In this document: piece after piece, positions 1 to 9,942 of the stretch
How positions within the stretch are numbered: position 1 is the stretch's first letter
How the letters are laid out: each line of letters starts with the position of its first letter
Assembly (NCBI RefSeq): GCF_046614695.1
Contig: NZ_JBKKHQ010000013.1
Span: forward strand, 124,001 to 188,000
Reading direction: 5' to 3'
Length of the DNA stretch: 64,000 bases
Origin: Pokkaliibacter sp046614695
GTDB lineage: Bacteria; Pseudomonadota; Gammaproteobacteria; Pseudomonadales; Balneatricaceae
Notes under the pieces: generated by a model
Databases searched by the model: none
What the model was told of the DNA's origin: nothing
What the model saw: the letters and a program-made list of their open reading frames with translations, nothing else
Position numbers and translations under genes: made by a program

Positions 1-1
1 G

Positions 2-436
2 CGTATGCCGGGCGTACCCATCAGCAGTGATTATCTGGAACGCATCCCGGATGAACTTTTCGCCAAGGCCAGCCACTCACAGCAGCAGGACATACTTGAT
101 GAGCTCTTTAATCCGCTGGACAGCGAGAGCCGCTCGGCGATGATTCATCGCATTCTTGATTCCTATGACCTGCACAAGTCAGCGGCCTGCATCAAGCGTC
201 TGGAGCAGCAACTCGACCGTTTCCCCGGCAAGGACAGCCAACTGCTGGAACCCGCCAATCTGTCGCGCCCCACGGGCGGACCGGATCGCGGCCCGCAGAC
301 CTTACAGGCGGCCACCGAACAGGCCCTGAAAGAGCGGCTGCTCAAGCAGCGCACCGAGTGGAAAAAAGAGAAAGGCGACCTCGACAGTCGCAGCCCCTCG
401 AGGGCGGGCGACAGTGATGCCATGTCGATTGACTGA
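2..436 (+). CDS. C-terminal end of a giant PLP-fold array protein (5' truncated by window)
   Basis: Reading frame is open to the left edge, so this is the end of a longer gene that starts outside the window. The residues resemble the last part of the three full-length paralogs downstream: a proline-led IPDELF segment, then QQQDIL, then a PLDSESRSAMI segment, matching IPDSLF / QDQERL / PLSDSQRITML near the end of the gene at 9943-12975. The tail is charged and Ser/Asp-rich (ends AGDSDAMSID), like other members. It is therefore most likely the first visible member of the tandem array. The PLP-like core of this copy cannot be seen. The ATG at 5 is an internal methionine and I do not regard it as a start. 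Confidence 0.7.
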   Translation, partial: RMPGVPISSDYLERIPDELFAKASHSQQQDILDELFNPLDSESRSAMIHRILDSYDLHKSAACIKRLEQQLDRFPGKDSQLLEPANLSRPTGGPDRGPQTLQAATEQALKERLLKQRTEWKKEKGDLDSRSPSRAGDSDAMSID

Positions 437-523
437 TCGGCAGGCAACACCTGCATCGCCCGATGCCGCACTCGCTAGTGACCCAACAGTGAACAGCACC
501 ACCCATTAATCACCGGAAGCCCC

Positions 524-3500
524 ATGATCAGATCGCTGACCCATTTCCACTCCAGCCCCAATCTGGCGCTGGATGCAGAACGCGCCCGCGAACATCAGGC
601 CGCCACGCCGGCTACCGCCCGTGACGACAGCGCTATCGGCGAGCAGCGTTTGCACCTGCAGGACCGTCTGCATGTGCTGACCCAGCAGGCGCAGCGCCAT
701 GGCGGGGCACAACCGCTGCGTCAGCAACTGCATCAGGAACTGGACCGCCTCTGGCGCTTCGAGCGTACCGGCCGTCAGGACTGGGCCTCGGAAACCCCCT
801 ATGCCCAGAAACGCCGCTCCGAACTGAGCAGCATCCCCGGTGCCGAGCATATCGCCGCCCAGTATGGTCTGAGCTTTGCCAAACCCCAGCAGCATGAGCC
901 GGAGCTGCAGCGCCATCCGCGCATGGATAACCCCGGCGACTCCTTCTATCAGCGTGATAACACCGCGGAAAGCGTGACGCAGCGCATGGAGTTTCTCTAT
1001 CGCCAGAAGCACGGCAAAACCCACTACCCGCTGCTGTTTGTGAATTCGCCCTATGTGGCCGAGAAGATTCTTGGCCATCTGGAAGGCTCCCGTCATATTC
1101 AGGGCGGCGATGTGGAGCAGCACCTGCAACAGCATCTCAAGCCCCTGCAACCCGGCGTTTATGCCCTGGAAATGCTGTCCGACACCGCCAAAGAACATGC
1201 CGAACCGCTGGCCCATATTTACGGCGCGACCCCCAGCTCCTATGCGGTGATGAACGGCATGCAGGGGCCGCTCAAGGCCATCAGCTACGATGCCCGCATT
1301 AATAACGGCACGCTCCTCAGCGCCCTGCGCGGCAATAACGATGGCAGCAGTATCGTCGCGCGGCTGCGGGCAATTCCGGAGGATCACGGCGCCAAGGCCA
1401 TGGCCGATACCGCCGCCAGCCTGATCGAGACTTTCCTGCAGACGGTCGCCAGCACCGGCCTCACCGAGCAGGATCGCCATAACCCGATTCTCGCCAATGG
1501 CTTGAAAGCCCTGCACGCGGTGGCCGACAGCCTGCCAAGCCTGAGCCATGACTCAAACCGCTTTAGCAGCGGCTATCAGGCCATGTTTGAAGAACTGCAG
1601 GTCTGCCTGAGTGCGCTGCAGCCTTATGATCTCGATGATTTTCGCGCCGCGGCCAGCCAGATGATGGCCCCGGCACAGCTGCCCGCGCATGTGCGCCAGC
1701 CCAGTGTGCACCTGATGAGTTCGGGCATGGCCTCGCTGGCGCTGGCCCATGATATTGCCGACACCCTGACCGGCAGCAACCGCGTTGAACTCCTGACCCA
1801 CCCCAAGCATGGCCAGACCCCGCTTTACTTTGAGGTTAAGGATGTCCGTCATTTCAATCAGGTCGAGGAGTATCAGGCCCCCACCCTGTTCGCCACCCTC
1901 AACCACAGTCAGCCCGGCGGGCTGGATTCCCACAAGAAAGGCTGGAATGTCGACTCCATCATTGAAGCCATGCAGGAGCGGCTGGCCCAACATCCGCAAG
2001 GCCCTCATGCCGACAAGCCGCTGGTACTGATGCTGGATGCGACCCTGGAGCAGCGCGAGGACATGCCCAGGCTCATGCACGCTCTGGGCGGTGCCATTGG
2101 TGAAGGCAAACTGCGGGTACTGGTGGCCAAGAGCTATCAGAAGTACGCCAACCTCGGTTCAGCCAAGGTGATGGCCGGTTCACTGGCGATGGTATCCGTG
2201 CCGGATCAGGCCGCCCGCGAAGCCCATGAGGAAATGTCGGAAGCGGCCGGGAGTTACAACGGCCATCAGGGCAATGACTTCCAGCTACTGACCCACATGC
2301 TGAAAAACCGCGAGCAGGAATTCGACCTGCTGGAGCAGGCCTGCGCCAACGCCAATTTTGTCGCCGATAACTTCTTCACCGGGCTTGATGGCCATGCCAC
2401 CATCGACCGCCATGAACCGCAACTGCCGTTTCTGGCCTTTAACGAGAACGAGCACGAGACCTTCAAGTTCAGTATTGGTCTGGGCCTGAGTAACTATTCG
2501 GCCCAGCTCAAGCGCAGCGATCACATGCCGCAGGAGCTGATTCGCGGTCGCGACAGCTTTGGTTTTAATGAGTCGACGGTGTCCTATATTCCCCTGTCGC
2601 CCGACACCAACGAGCAGTCTGCGCGCATTTCCTTCGGCCAGGAAAGTCAGGCCGAACTGACCGAACGCTTCTTTATGCCCAGCCGCCTGATGCAGGCCAA
2701 GGGCAGCCAGTGGAGCGTGGCCATGGCCAGGAATTACTTCAATGAACTGCTGAACAGCCAGCTGCGCTCCACCCCGCTACCACCGCAGGCGACCCTGACC
2801 CAGAAGATTGCCGCCGTGGCCGAGCAGAACGATCCCAAGCCACCGATGACCGTCAGCCTCTCTGCGCGCCCGGCACAACAACGCCAGATGCACCAGACCG
2901 CCGGCGAGTTCAGGCTTGGCATCAACCAGCTGGCCTCGGTGCTGATTCATCTGGGGTCACTGGTGATGAGTGCGACCGACTCGGAAGACGCTGATACCGG
3001 CGCGGATAAAGACACTCTTAATCAGCTGGTCGATGCCATGATTCACTCCGGCATGAAGGGTGTTTCCAGCACCGGCCGGGCGCACATCATGGCGCTGCGC
3101 TTCCACCTCTCCAACGGTGAGATGAGCTCGACCCGCATGCCGCTGCAGCAAAAGGGGCTGGAGAGTCTGGTCAGCGCCATGATGCGCCAGCCAGGAACGC
3201 CTTCCCATGCCGCGATGCTGCTGGAAATTCCCGACGATGTTTTCACGGCGGCCTCGACCCAGATGCAGGATCAGATCACCGAAGGGCTGTTTTTGGCCCT
3301 GGACAACCTGACGCGTCTGGCCCTGATCAAACAGATGATGAGCAACGGCCAGCTGGACAAGGTCGATCATTGCCTGAAAGCCATGGAACGCAGCCTCGAC
3401 CGCCAGCCACCGCTGTCGGCCCAGACCCTGCAACCCAATCTGCAGCGTAAAGGCGTGCTGGCCACCAGCGGCCCGCTGGAAATGGCCCATCTGCAAAGCC

Positions 3501-3652
3501 AGCTGGCACGCCACAAGGTCGAACTCAGCGAGTCTTACGACATGATGGCGCAGATGGATGGGCTGGAGCTGGACATCAGCGATGAAGATTTCAGTGATGA
3601 GGATTTAAGCGAAGAGATGGAAGTCGACTCTGACGACATGGACCTGACCTGA
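524..3652 (+). CDS. Giant PLP-dependent-transferase-like protein, array copy A (1042 aa)
   Basis: Not a gene with a known name. Core motifs of Cys/Met-metabolism PLP enzymes are visible in the right order: S399-S-G-M402 (phosphate-binding turn), D505 at the end of hydrophobic strand LMLD (partner of the pyridine nitrogen), S537-Y-Q-K540-Y (K540 as putative Schiff-base lysine) followed by KVMAG at 548-552, an SFGF motif, then R701-I-S-F-G-Q-E707 (carboxylate-binding arginine). Canonical family members are about 400 aa; here the core is preceded by about 300 extra residues and followed by about 310. The C-terminal 35 residues are strongly acidic (SDEDFSDEDLSEEMEVDSDD). No signal peptide or membrane segment is seen, so it is probably cytosolic or exported by a non-Sec route. 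Start supported by CGGAAG 5 bases upstream. The fold is inferred from motifs; substrate and reaction are unknown. Confidence 0.85.
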   Translation: MIRSLTHFHSSPNLALDAERAREHQAATPATARDDSAIGEQRLHLQDRLHVLTQQAQRHGGAQPLRQQLHQELDRLWRFERTGRQDWASETPYAQKRRSELSSIPGAEHIAAQYGLSFAKPQQHEPELQRHPRMDNPGDSFYQRDNTAESVTQRMEFLYRQKHGKTHYPLLFVNSPYVAEKILGHLEGSRHIQGGDVEQHLQQHLKPLQPGVYALEMLSDTAKEHAEPLAHIYGATPSSYAVMNGMQGPLKAISYDARINNGTLLSALRGNNDGSSIVARLRAIPEDHGAKAMADTAASLIETFLQTVASTGLTEQDRHNPILANGLKALHAVADSLPSLSHDSNRFSSGYQAMFEELQVCLSALQPYDLDDFRAAASQMMAPAQLPAHVRQPSVHLMSSGMASLALAHDIADTLTGSNRVELLTHPKHGQTPLYFEVKDVRHFNQVEEYQAPTLFATLNHSQPGGLDSHKKGWNVDSIIEAMQERLAQHPQGPHADKPLVLMLDATLEQREDMPRLMHALGGAIGEGKLRVLVAKSYQKYANLGSAKVMAGSLAMVSVPDQAAREAHEEMSEAAGSYNGHQGNDFQLLTHMLKNREQEFDLLEQACANANFVADNFFTGLDGHATIDRHEPQLPFLAFNENEHETFKFSIGLGLSNYSAQLKRSDHMPQELIRGRDSFGFNESTVSYIPLSPDTNEQSARISFGQESQAELTERFFMPSRLMQAKGSQWSVAMARNYFNELLNSQLRSTPLPPQATLTQKIAAVAEQNDPKPPMTVSLSARPAQQRQMHQTAGEFRLGINQLASVLIHLGSLVMSATDSEDADTGADKDTLNQLVDAMIHSGMKGVSSTGRAHIMALRFHLSNGEMSSTRMPLQQKGLESLVSAMMRQPGTPSHAAMLLEIPDDVFTAASTQMQDQITEGLFLALDNLTRLALIKQMMSNGQLDKVDHCLKAMERSLDRQPPLSAQTLQPNLQRKGVLATSGPLEMAHLQSQLARHKVELSESYDMMAQMDGLELDISDEDFSDEDLSEEMEVDSDDMDLT

Positions 3653-3815
3653 TTCGCCCCGTCACCCCTGACGACCCAAAGCGGTACGCCCGCCATGCGC
3701 ACCGCTGACAGGAATGAACCCGCCGCTGCCCGCCCCTGAGCCACCCTCTCAGACGCGCGCCGCGGTATGACCGATTACGCTGTTCGGCTGCTTGCAGCCA
3801 CCAAGGAAAACCGCC

Positions 3816-6800
3816 ATGCCTTCACTGATTTCCGGACTGGATCTTGCCCGTCTTCGCCACCTTGATCATGCCCATGAGGCACAACCTGCCGATCAGGCCG
3901 ACGGTGCCCGGCGCTCACATCCGGCCCCTGCGGGAACCCTTGAAGCCCTGGAGCAGCGGCTGGAGACATTACGTCAGAGCACCTCGGATGCAGGTTTACT
4001 GCAACATGCCCTGAACGGTTATGTGCAGCATCATCAGCGTTTTAACCGCCAGCTGGTGCAGGACTGGACGTCCGCGCCCTACATTCAGCGCCGTCGCAAG
4101 GAATACGCCGGCATTCCCGGTGGCCAGACGATCAGCAGCCAGTTTGGCCTGAGCCAGTCGATGAACTTTCAAAGCCGCCAGACCTCTGAGTGGCGCCAGC
4201 TGCGGATGGATCATCCGGCCAACACCCTCTACAACCGTGCATCGGTACGCGGCGGTCTGCGTGACCAGTGCCTTGAGCGCTACAAGGAACGCGGCGGCAA
4301 TCCTGCGGACCCGGTGGTGTTCGTCAACAGCGCCTACATGGCCGATCGGATCGTGCAAAGCGCCCGCGCCGCGACACGCCTGCCCCTGACCGATGCCCGG
4401 GCTCAGCAGCTCAATCCGGGGCTGATTGCCCTGCATCTGCCGGACCCACGGGCGATTCAGGCGGCGGAAAAGTTTATCCCGCTGTTTGGCGCGACGCCGT
4501 CAGCCTATGCGGTGATGCAACCGACGCAGCCCACCAGTGCCCGGCAGATGCATGGCCGCGCTGATGCCGTGGAGATGCTAAGTCAGCTCAAGGGCATAAC
4601 GAAGGATAATGTCTTCGAGCTCCCGGAGGATAATGTCTGCCAGCGCCTGCGTAATCTGCCGATGGACCACAGCCATGCGGCCCTGAGCAATACCGCCGCC
4701 GAACTGATTGAGCAGCTGATCAGCGATTTTGAAGACAGCGCCAAGGCCGAAGAGCATAAGCATGATCCGCTGCTGCACATGGGCCTGCAGGGACTGCGAC
4801 TGGCGGCTGAAGCCATGTCCACTGAGCACAACGACAGCCACAGTTTTGCCAACGCCTATCAGCTGCTGACCGAAGAGCTGCAGGTGTGCCTGAGTGCCAC
4901 CCGCCCCTATTCCATTGAGGACTTCCATGACCGCGCCAATGATGCGATCCGGCATGCGCCCCTGCCTGCCAGTATCCGCGAGCCGCAGAGCTTTCTGACC
5001 AGCTCCGGTATGGCCGCCATCACCCAGAGCGTGCGTAGCGCCGGTGAAGCCATTGGCAGTCCGGGCGTTAACTACCTGCGTACCGCCGCCGGTGAACAAA
5101 CGCCGATCTACTATGAACTCGCGCCGCTGCGCCATAACCCCAATGGCCGCGTGCTGTTTGCCACCCTGAACCAGAGCCTGCCCGGTCGCGAGGGGGTTCA
5201 CAAACCCGGCTGGAATGTTCGCGATGTCGTCGATGCGGTGCAACACCAGCTGGTCTCAACCGGCGCCAGTCCGGCTCAGCCGCAGGTGTTGATCCTCGAT
5301 TCCACCATTGAGCATCAGGATGACCTGCCGCAGCTGTTCAAAGCCCTGGCCCCGGCGCTGGAGAATGGCTCCCTGCGTCTGATCCTCAACAAGAGCTATC
5401 AGAAATACGCCAACCTCTGCAGCGCCAAGGTCATGGCCGGCGGCATCACCCTGATCAGCCCGGAGGATGAGGTCGGCCAGAAAATGGCGGCCAGTCTTAA
5501 CCAGCATGAACAGGCGCTGGACTGGATGTCCGGTCCGGATGCGCAACTGATGACCCATTTCCTCGGCTGCCATGAGCAGGAATACGCCCTGCTGGAGCAG
5601 GCGGTGGATAACGCCAACTTTGTCCGCGAGGAGTGCTTCCACGGCAAGGATGGCCACGCCAGCTTCCTCGCCCATGATGATCACCTGCCCTTTGCCACCT
5701 TTTACTCCGAGAGCATGGGCACCGAGAGCAAGCACTTTATTGATGTCGAGATTGGCTACGGCGAAGGTTATGGCACTGCCGATGACACCACCAAAGAAGG
5801 TCGTACGGTGCTCGACCAGCTACCGGATGCCCGCACGTCCCTGCGTGGCAGCTTCGGTTTTGCCAACACCACCTACGGCAACCTCACCGGCGCGGATGAA
5901 TCCCGTCAGGAAATCCGCCTGAGTTTTGGTCAGGAGACCAAGCCCGAGCTGATGGAAGCCTTCTTTATGCCTAGCCGCCTGATGCATGAAGGCGGCAGCC
6001 AGTGGAGCGTCAATGAGGCTGAAAAGCTCATCCACTCGCTGGTCAATGAGGCCCTGAAAGAGCACCCCATGCCCGGCCAGCCGCGCGCCTCACTGGCCGA
6101 CAAGCTGCGTCATATTGCCCGGACCGAACAGCCCAGCCTCAATACCCGCGCCTCGGCCCAGGCGCCGCTGGAACAGCTAAGCCAGACCCACACCACCGAT
6201 GGCTCCCGGCAGAAGTACACCATCAACAAGGTGGCCTCGGTGCTCTGCCATCTGTCGGAGTTCATTACCGCCAACGCCGACCTGATCGACCGTCCGGCCG
6301 TCGGCCGTGACCGCGAGGCGCTGGAAGGCTTGCTGCGCGGCATGATTGACTCAGGCATGCCGGGCGTTACCGGCCCCGGTCGCCAGAGCATTCTGAACCT
6401 GCACAGCGAGCTGCAAATCAGCGACCTGCACCACGGCAGTGGCGAGCAGACCGGCGAGATCTTCCGCAACTGGATGGATGAGCTGGAACGTTTCCCCAAC
6501 ACCCCGGTGAAATATCAGGCCCTGACCCGCCTGCCGCTGTTCCTGATGGATGAACTGGAACCCCGCGATCAGGAGCGTTTCCGTCACTTTGTCCTCAACA
6601 ATCTGGACCACGACACCCGCCTGCAAATGATCGAAGGACTGATCGGCAATGAGTATTACAGCCTCGCCAGCACCCTGCTGAAAGGAGAGGAGGAATACAT
6701 TGCCACCGCCAACAGGGACAAGAGCAGTCTGGCGTCCATGCAGCAGCACCAGCTGGAGCGACAGTCCCTGCGCGCGGTGATGCTGCGCCAGCAAATCAAT

Positions 6801-6824
6801 GACAACCAGATGAACGACGAATAA
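3816..6824 (+). CDS. Giant PLP-dependent-transferase-like protein, array copy B (1002 aa)
   Basis: Paralog of the neighbouring 1,000-residue genes. The frame also opens at a TTG at 3792, but ATG 3816 is preferred: it has AAGG about 9 bases upstream and gives an N-terminus (MPSLISGLDLAR) matching copy D (MVSRLSGLDLAR). PLP-type motifs: S396-S-G-M399, D495 (strand VLILD), S527-Y-Q-K530-Y with K530 as putative internal aldimine lysine, then KVMAGG, an SFGF motif and R701-L-S-F-G-Q-E. The D-to-K distance (35) equals that in copies A and D and is longer than the about 25 typical of cystathionine gamma-synthase relatives. A conserved 'SGMPGV' block occurs in the C-terminal domain. The gap to copy A is 163 bp. 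Function unknown; enzyme activity is an inference. Confidence 0.85.
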   Translation: MPSLISGLDLARLRHLDHAHEAQPADQADGARRSHPAPAGTLEALEQRLETLRQSTSDAGLLQHALNGYVQHHQRFNRQLVQDWTSAPYIQRRRKEYAGIPGGQTISSQFGLSQSMNFQSRQTSEWRQLRMDHPANTLYNRASVRGGLRDQCLERYKERGGNPADPVVFVNSAYMADRIVQSARAATRLPLTDARAQQLNPGLIALHLPDPRAIQAAEKFIPLFGATPSAYAVMQPTQPTSARQMHGRADAVEMLSQLKGITKDNVFELPEDNVCQRLRNLPMDHSHAALSNTAAELIEQLISDFEDSAKAEEHKHDPLLHMGLQGLRLAAEAMSTEHNDSHSFANAYQLLTEELQVCLSATRPYSIEDFHDRANDAIRHAPLPASIREPQSFLTSSGMAAITQSVRSAGEAIGSPGVNYLRTAAGEQTPIYYELAPLRHNPNGRVLFATLNQSLPGREGVHKPGWNVRDVVDAVQHQLVSTGASPAQPQVLILDSTIEHQDDLPQLFKALAPALENGSLRLILNKSYQKYANLCSAKVMAGGITLISPEDEVGQKMAASLNQHEQALDWMSGPDAQLMTHFLGCHEQEYALLEQAVDNANFVREECFHGKDGHASFLAHDDHLPFATFYSESMGTESKHFIDVEIGYGEGYGTADDTTKEGRTVLDQLPDARTSLRGSFGFANTTYGNLTGADESRQEIRLSFGQETKPELMEAFFMPSRLMHEGGSQWSVNEAEKLIHSLVNEALKEHPMPGQPRASLADKLRHIARTEQPSLNTRASAQAPLEQLSQTHTTDGSRQKYTINKVASVLCHLSEFITANADLIDRPAVGRDREALEGLLRGMIDSGMPGVTGPGRQSILNLHSELQISDLHHGSGEQTGEIFRNWMDELERFPNTPVKYQALTRLPLFLMDELEPRDQERFRHFVLNNLDHDTRLQMIEGLIGNEYYSLASTLLKGEEEYIATANRDKSSLASMQQHQLERQSLRAVMLRQQINDNQMNDE

Positions 6825-6838
6825 CGCCGCACAGATCT

Positions 6839-6867
6839 GCGCCGCTATCAGGCGTATAATGCGGCGC
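6839..6867 (+). promoter_or_regulatory. Perfect TATAAT inside a GC hairpin between array copies B and C
   Basis: The inverted repeat GCGCCGC (6839-6845) / GCGGCGC (6861-6867) encloses a perfect TATAAT at 6855-6860, about 85 bases before the start of copy C. No good -35 hexamer is seen 16-18 bases upstream, so this may be an internal promoter or just a hairpin in the array transcript. Confidence 0.35.
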
Positions 6868-6944
6868 GCCCGTTATGGGCATGTCATTGAATATTCATGT
6901 TTTTTGGGCAACCAGGACGGTTGCCTTGCAGGCGGGAGAATCTG

Positions 6945-9911
6945 ATGCCCTCATCCATTGGCGCACATCCGGGACTGTCACGGGCGACCACCATCAACAG
7001 TCTGGATCTGGCGGGCCACGACGCCAACGACACGCCTGCAACAGCTCCGCGCACCGTCGACCCCGGCACCCTGGCAGCGCTGGAGCAGCGGTTGGAACGG
7101 CTTCGTCAGCAGCCGGTGAAAGCGAACAGTGTGCAGCATCACCTGATCCGCTATCTGAACCATTACACCCGCCATCGCACCATGATTCACCGCGACTGGA
7201 TTCACGATACCGCCTTTGGCCTGGCCCGGCGCAGCGAGCTTAAATCCGTGTCCGGCGGCGGCCCGGTGTCGGCCCAGTATGGCATTACCCTCGCCACCAC
7301 CTATGCCTCCAATAATGCCCACACCCTGCGAATGATGCGGCTCAACCACCCCATTGAGGCCGGTTATCTGCGCGCCTATGGCGAAGAGTATCTGGAGCAG
7401 CAATGCCACAAGCTCTATGAAGCCAAGGGCGGCAACGCCGATGACCCGGTGGTGTTTGTCCATCGCCGCGGCGCCGTACCGCGCCTGCTCAAGGCGGTGG
7501 TGAGTGACCATGAGGCGCACAAGGTCAAAACTCAGGAAGTCGCAGCGGGAGTGTTTGCCGTGCTGCTGCCCAGCGCAGAGTATGTCGAATCCGCTGAAGA
7601 CTGGCTGTGCAGCACCGGCAGCCGCCCTTCGCCCTCGCGCATCATGGCTGCCACGGCGGATGAAAATCCGGCGCCGCCTTCCGGCCCCATCGACAATATG
7701 GGCCTGTTCCAGCGTTTACTCGGCAAGGACTCCAACGACATCCGCACCCGCCTGCGTGATCTGCCGAAGGATCATGGTCACGCGGCCGTCAGCCGCACGG
7801 CGGCGGCGTTGCTTGAGCAGTTTTTGCAGGTGGGCAAAACCCGCCTGCGCCCTGAACATCAGCATGACCGTCTGCTGCACAAGGGCCTGTCGGGCCTGAA
7901 CATTTTCAGCGAACAGATGACCACGCAGCACAGCGACAGCATGGCCTTCAGCAATGCCTTTCAGGTGTTTTGCGAGGAGCTGCAGGTGGCACTGGTGGCC
8001 GCAGGATTTTATGACCTCCGCGATTTTCGTACCGCTGCCTCGGCCATGCTGCAGAGCAAGAAGCTGCCACCCAGTGTGCCCACCCCGGCGATGTTTCTGG
8101 CGTCCTCGGGCCTGGGCGCCCTGCATGAAGCGCTGCACACCGCCGAGAAAATGACCGGCTACAATACCGTCAATCTGCTATGCACCCCTGAAGGCGATAA
8201 AACCCCGGTGTACTACGAGCTGAGTGATGAGCTGCGTACCAGCCAGTCCAGCCCGGTCATCTACGCCACCCTCAATCAGAGCCAGCCCGGCCGCCGCGGC
8301 GTACATAAACCCGGCTGGGGCGTGGATGATGTGATCTCGGCCCTGCAGCATCACATGGACAAGCACAAGGACTCGCCGGTGACCCAGGTGCTGATTCTGG
8401 ACTGCACCCTGGAAAAATCAGCGGGGGAAGTCTCGCTCCTGATTGATCATTTTGCCGACGATATCGTGCAGGGACGGCTCAAGATGCTGCCCTGCAAGAG
8501 CTACCAGAAATTCGCCAATCTCGGCACCGCCAAGGTGGTGGCCGGTGGCGTCGGGCTGGTTTCCTGCCGTGACACCATGGGTCAGGATGCCAACAAAGCC
8601 CTCAGCGCCGCTGAAGCCGATCTCGACGGCATGGGCAATCTCGACAGCCAGCTACTGGTACACATGCTGAATTGCCGTGAGCAGGAGTTTGATCTGCTCG
8701 AGCGCGCCGCCAGCAACGCCGCCTTTGTCGATGAGGCTTTCTTCCATGGCAACCACCAGCACGCGCAAAGCCTCGGCCATGATGAGGGTCTGCCCTTTGT
8801 CTCGGTGGCGACGGAAAGCCACAGGCTTAAGCAGGTGTTTGCCTTGCATCTGGGGGAAACCTCACAGGACAACAGCGCCAGCCCACGCGGAGCGCGGCAT
8901 CAGTTAAGCGAGCTGTTCGTGCCCCAGCGCTCAAGCTTCGGTTTTACCCACACCAGCTTTGGCTTTATGGGCCAGGTCGATAAGCTGCGCGATGAGGTAC
9001 GCATCAGCATCGGTCAGGAAACCCAGGCCGAACTCACCGAAATGTTCTATCAGCCCAGTCGGCTAATGGATGCCGAGAAAGGCTCACGCCTGACCTGCCC
9101 ACAGGCCCTGCAGGACATGAAGCAGCTGGTGCGGGATGCCCTCAGGCGCCACCCCATGCCGCGCGGCGCCAAAAAGCCGGCGCTCAATGAAGTGCTGATA
9201 CATATCGCCCGCAAGGAGCAGGAAACCCGACAGGCGCCTGCAGACCAGAGCCTGGATCAGCTCCGGCATCAGAGTGGCCGCGACAGTCAGCGTCCCTTTG
9301 CCGAGTCCTTCACCCTTAACAAGCTGGCGTCGATCATGATCCACCTGATTGATCAGGCTGAGCGCCAGTTTGACCTGCTGCTGGAGCCTGCCGGCGGCCC
9401 GGACCGCGAGCCGTTGGAAGACATGCTCGATGCCCTGATTTACTCCGGCATGCCCGGAGTCTCGGCACCGGCGCGCAACATCATCGCCGACTATCGCAGC
9501 CAGCTGCACCTCAATGACCTGCATTTTGGTGACGATGAGGATCTGCAGGATACCTGTCAGGAATGGCTGACGGATCTGGAACGCCTGCCCGGTATGGCCA
9601 CGGCGCTGACGTCACCGGCACAGATGCCGGAAGGCGTGTTTGAGCGCCTCGATCTGCAGGATCAGGACCGCATTATCAGGCTTATGACCAGCTCGCTGGA
9701 TAATGACAGCATCCTCTCCATCATCCGCGACGCCCTGCGTGAACAGCAGCAACTGCCGATGATGGAGCGCCTGATTGAGACCCTGGAGCAGCGTATGGAC
9801 CGGCGCCAATCGACACCGCGTCAGCAGCAACAGCGTGCTGACATGAACCTGTTACGCCAGCGTCTGCAGGGGTTCCTCAACCCGGCAGGCAAAGACGCGA
9901 CCTCGCAATAA
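6945..9911 (+). CDS. Giant PLP-dependent-transferase-like protein, array copy C (988 aa), most divergent core
   Basis: Third full-length array member. ATG 6945 is chosen over the upstream in-frame ATG at 6897 because GGGAGA lies 5 bases before it and because it starts the MPSSIG... sequence comparable to its paralogs. Core motifs: S387-S-G-L390-G, where the other copies have S-S-G-M-A; D486 (VLILD); S-Y-Q-K522-F with K522 as putative PLP lysine; KVVAGG; an SFGF motif; R-I-S-I-G-Q-E. All putative catalytic positions are kept, but the phosphate-loop Met is Leu and the D-to-K distance is 36 rather than 35. After the core, the C-terminal domain contains SGMPGV and ends without the long Asp/Ser tail of copies A and D. 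Gap to copy B is 120 bp, to copy D 31 bp. Function unknown. Confidence 0.85.
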   Translation: MPSSIGAHPGLSRATTINSLDLAGHDANDTPATAPRTVDPGTLAALEQRLERLRQQPVKANSVQHHLIRYLNHYTRHRTMIHRDWIHDTAFGLARRSELKSVSGGGPVSAQYGITLATTYASNNAHTLRMMRLNHPIEAGYLRAYGEEYLEQQCHKLYEAKGGNADDPVVFVHRRGAVPRLLKAVVSDHEAHKVKTQEVAAGVFAVLLPSAEYVESAEDWLCSTGSRPSPSRIMAATADENPAPPSGPIDNMGLFQRLLGKDSNDIRTRLRDLPKDHGHAAVSRTAAALLEQFLQVGKTRLRPEHQHDRLLHKGLSGLNIFSEQMTTQHSDSMAFSNAFQVFCEELQVALVAAGFYDLRDFRTAASAMLQSKKLPPSVPTPAMFLASSGLGALHEALHTAEKMTGYNTVNLLCTPEGDKTPVYYELSDELRTSQSSPVIYATLNQSQPGRRGVHKPGWGVDDVISALQHHMDKHKDSPVTQVLILDCTLEKSAGEVSLLIDHFADDIVQGRLKMLPCKSYQKFANLGTAKVVAGGVGLVSCRDTMGQDANKALSAAEADLDGMGNLDSQLLVHMLNCREQEFDLLERAASNAAFVDEAFFHGNHQHAQSLGHDEGLPFVSVATESHRLKQVFALHLGETSQDNSASPRGARHQLSELFVPQRSSFGFTHTSFGFMGQVDKLRDEVRISIGQETQAELTEMFYQPSRLMDAEKGSRLTCPQALQDMKQLVRDALRRHPMPRGAKKPALNEVLIHIARKEQETRQAPADQSLDQLRHQSGRDSQRPFAESFTLNKLASIMIHLIDQAERQFDLLLEPAGGPDREPLEDMLDALIYSGMPGVSAPARNIIADYRSQLHLNDLHFGDDEDLQDTCQEWLTDLERLPGMATALTSPAQMPEGVFERLDLQDQDRIIRLMTSSLDNDSILSIIRDALREQQQLPMMERLIETLEQRMDRRQSTPRQQQQRADMNLLRQRLQGFLNPAGKDATSQ

Positions 9912-9942
9912 CCTGATAACGCGCTCTGGCGCAGGAGCCCTT

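Noticed and set aside
506..1549. 347-codon frame on the - strand opposite array copy A
   Set aside because: Antisense shadow of a coding gene; similar shadows occur opposite the other paralogs.
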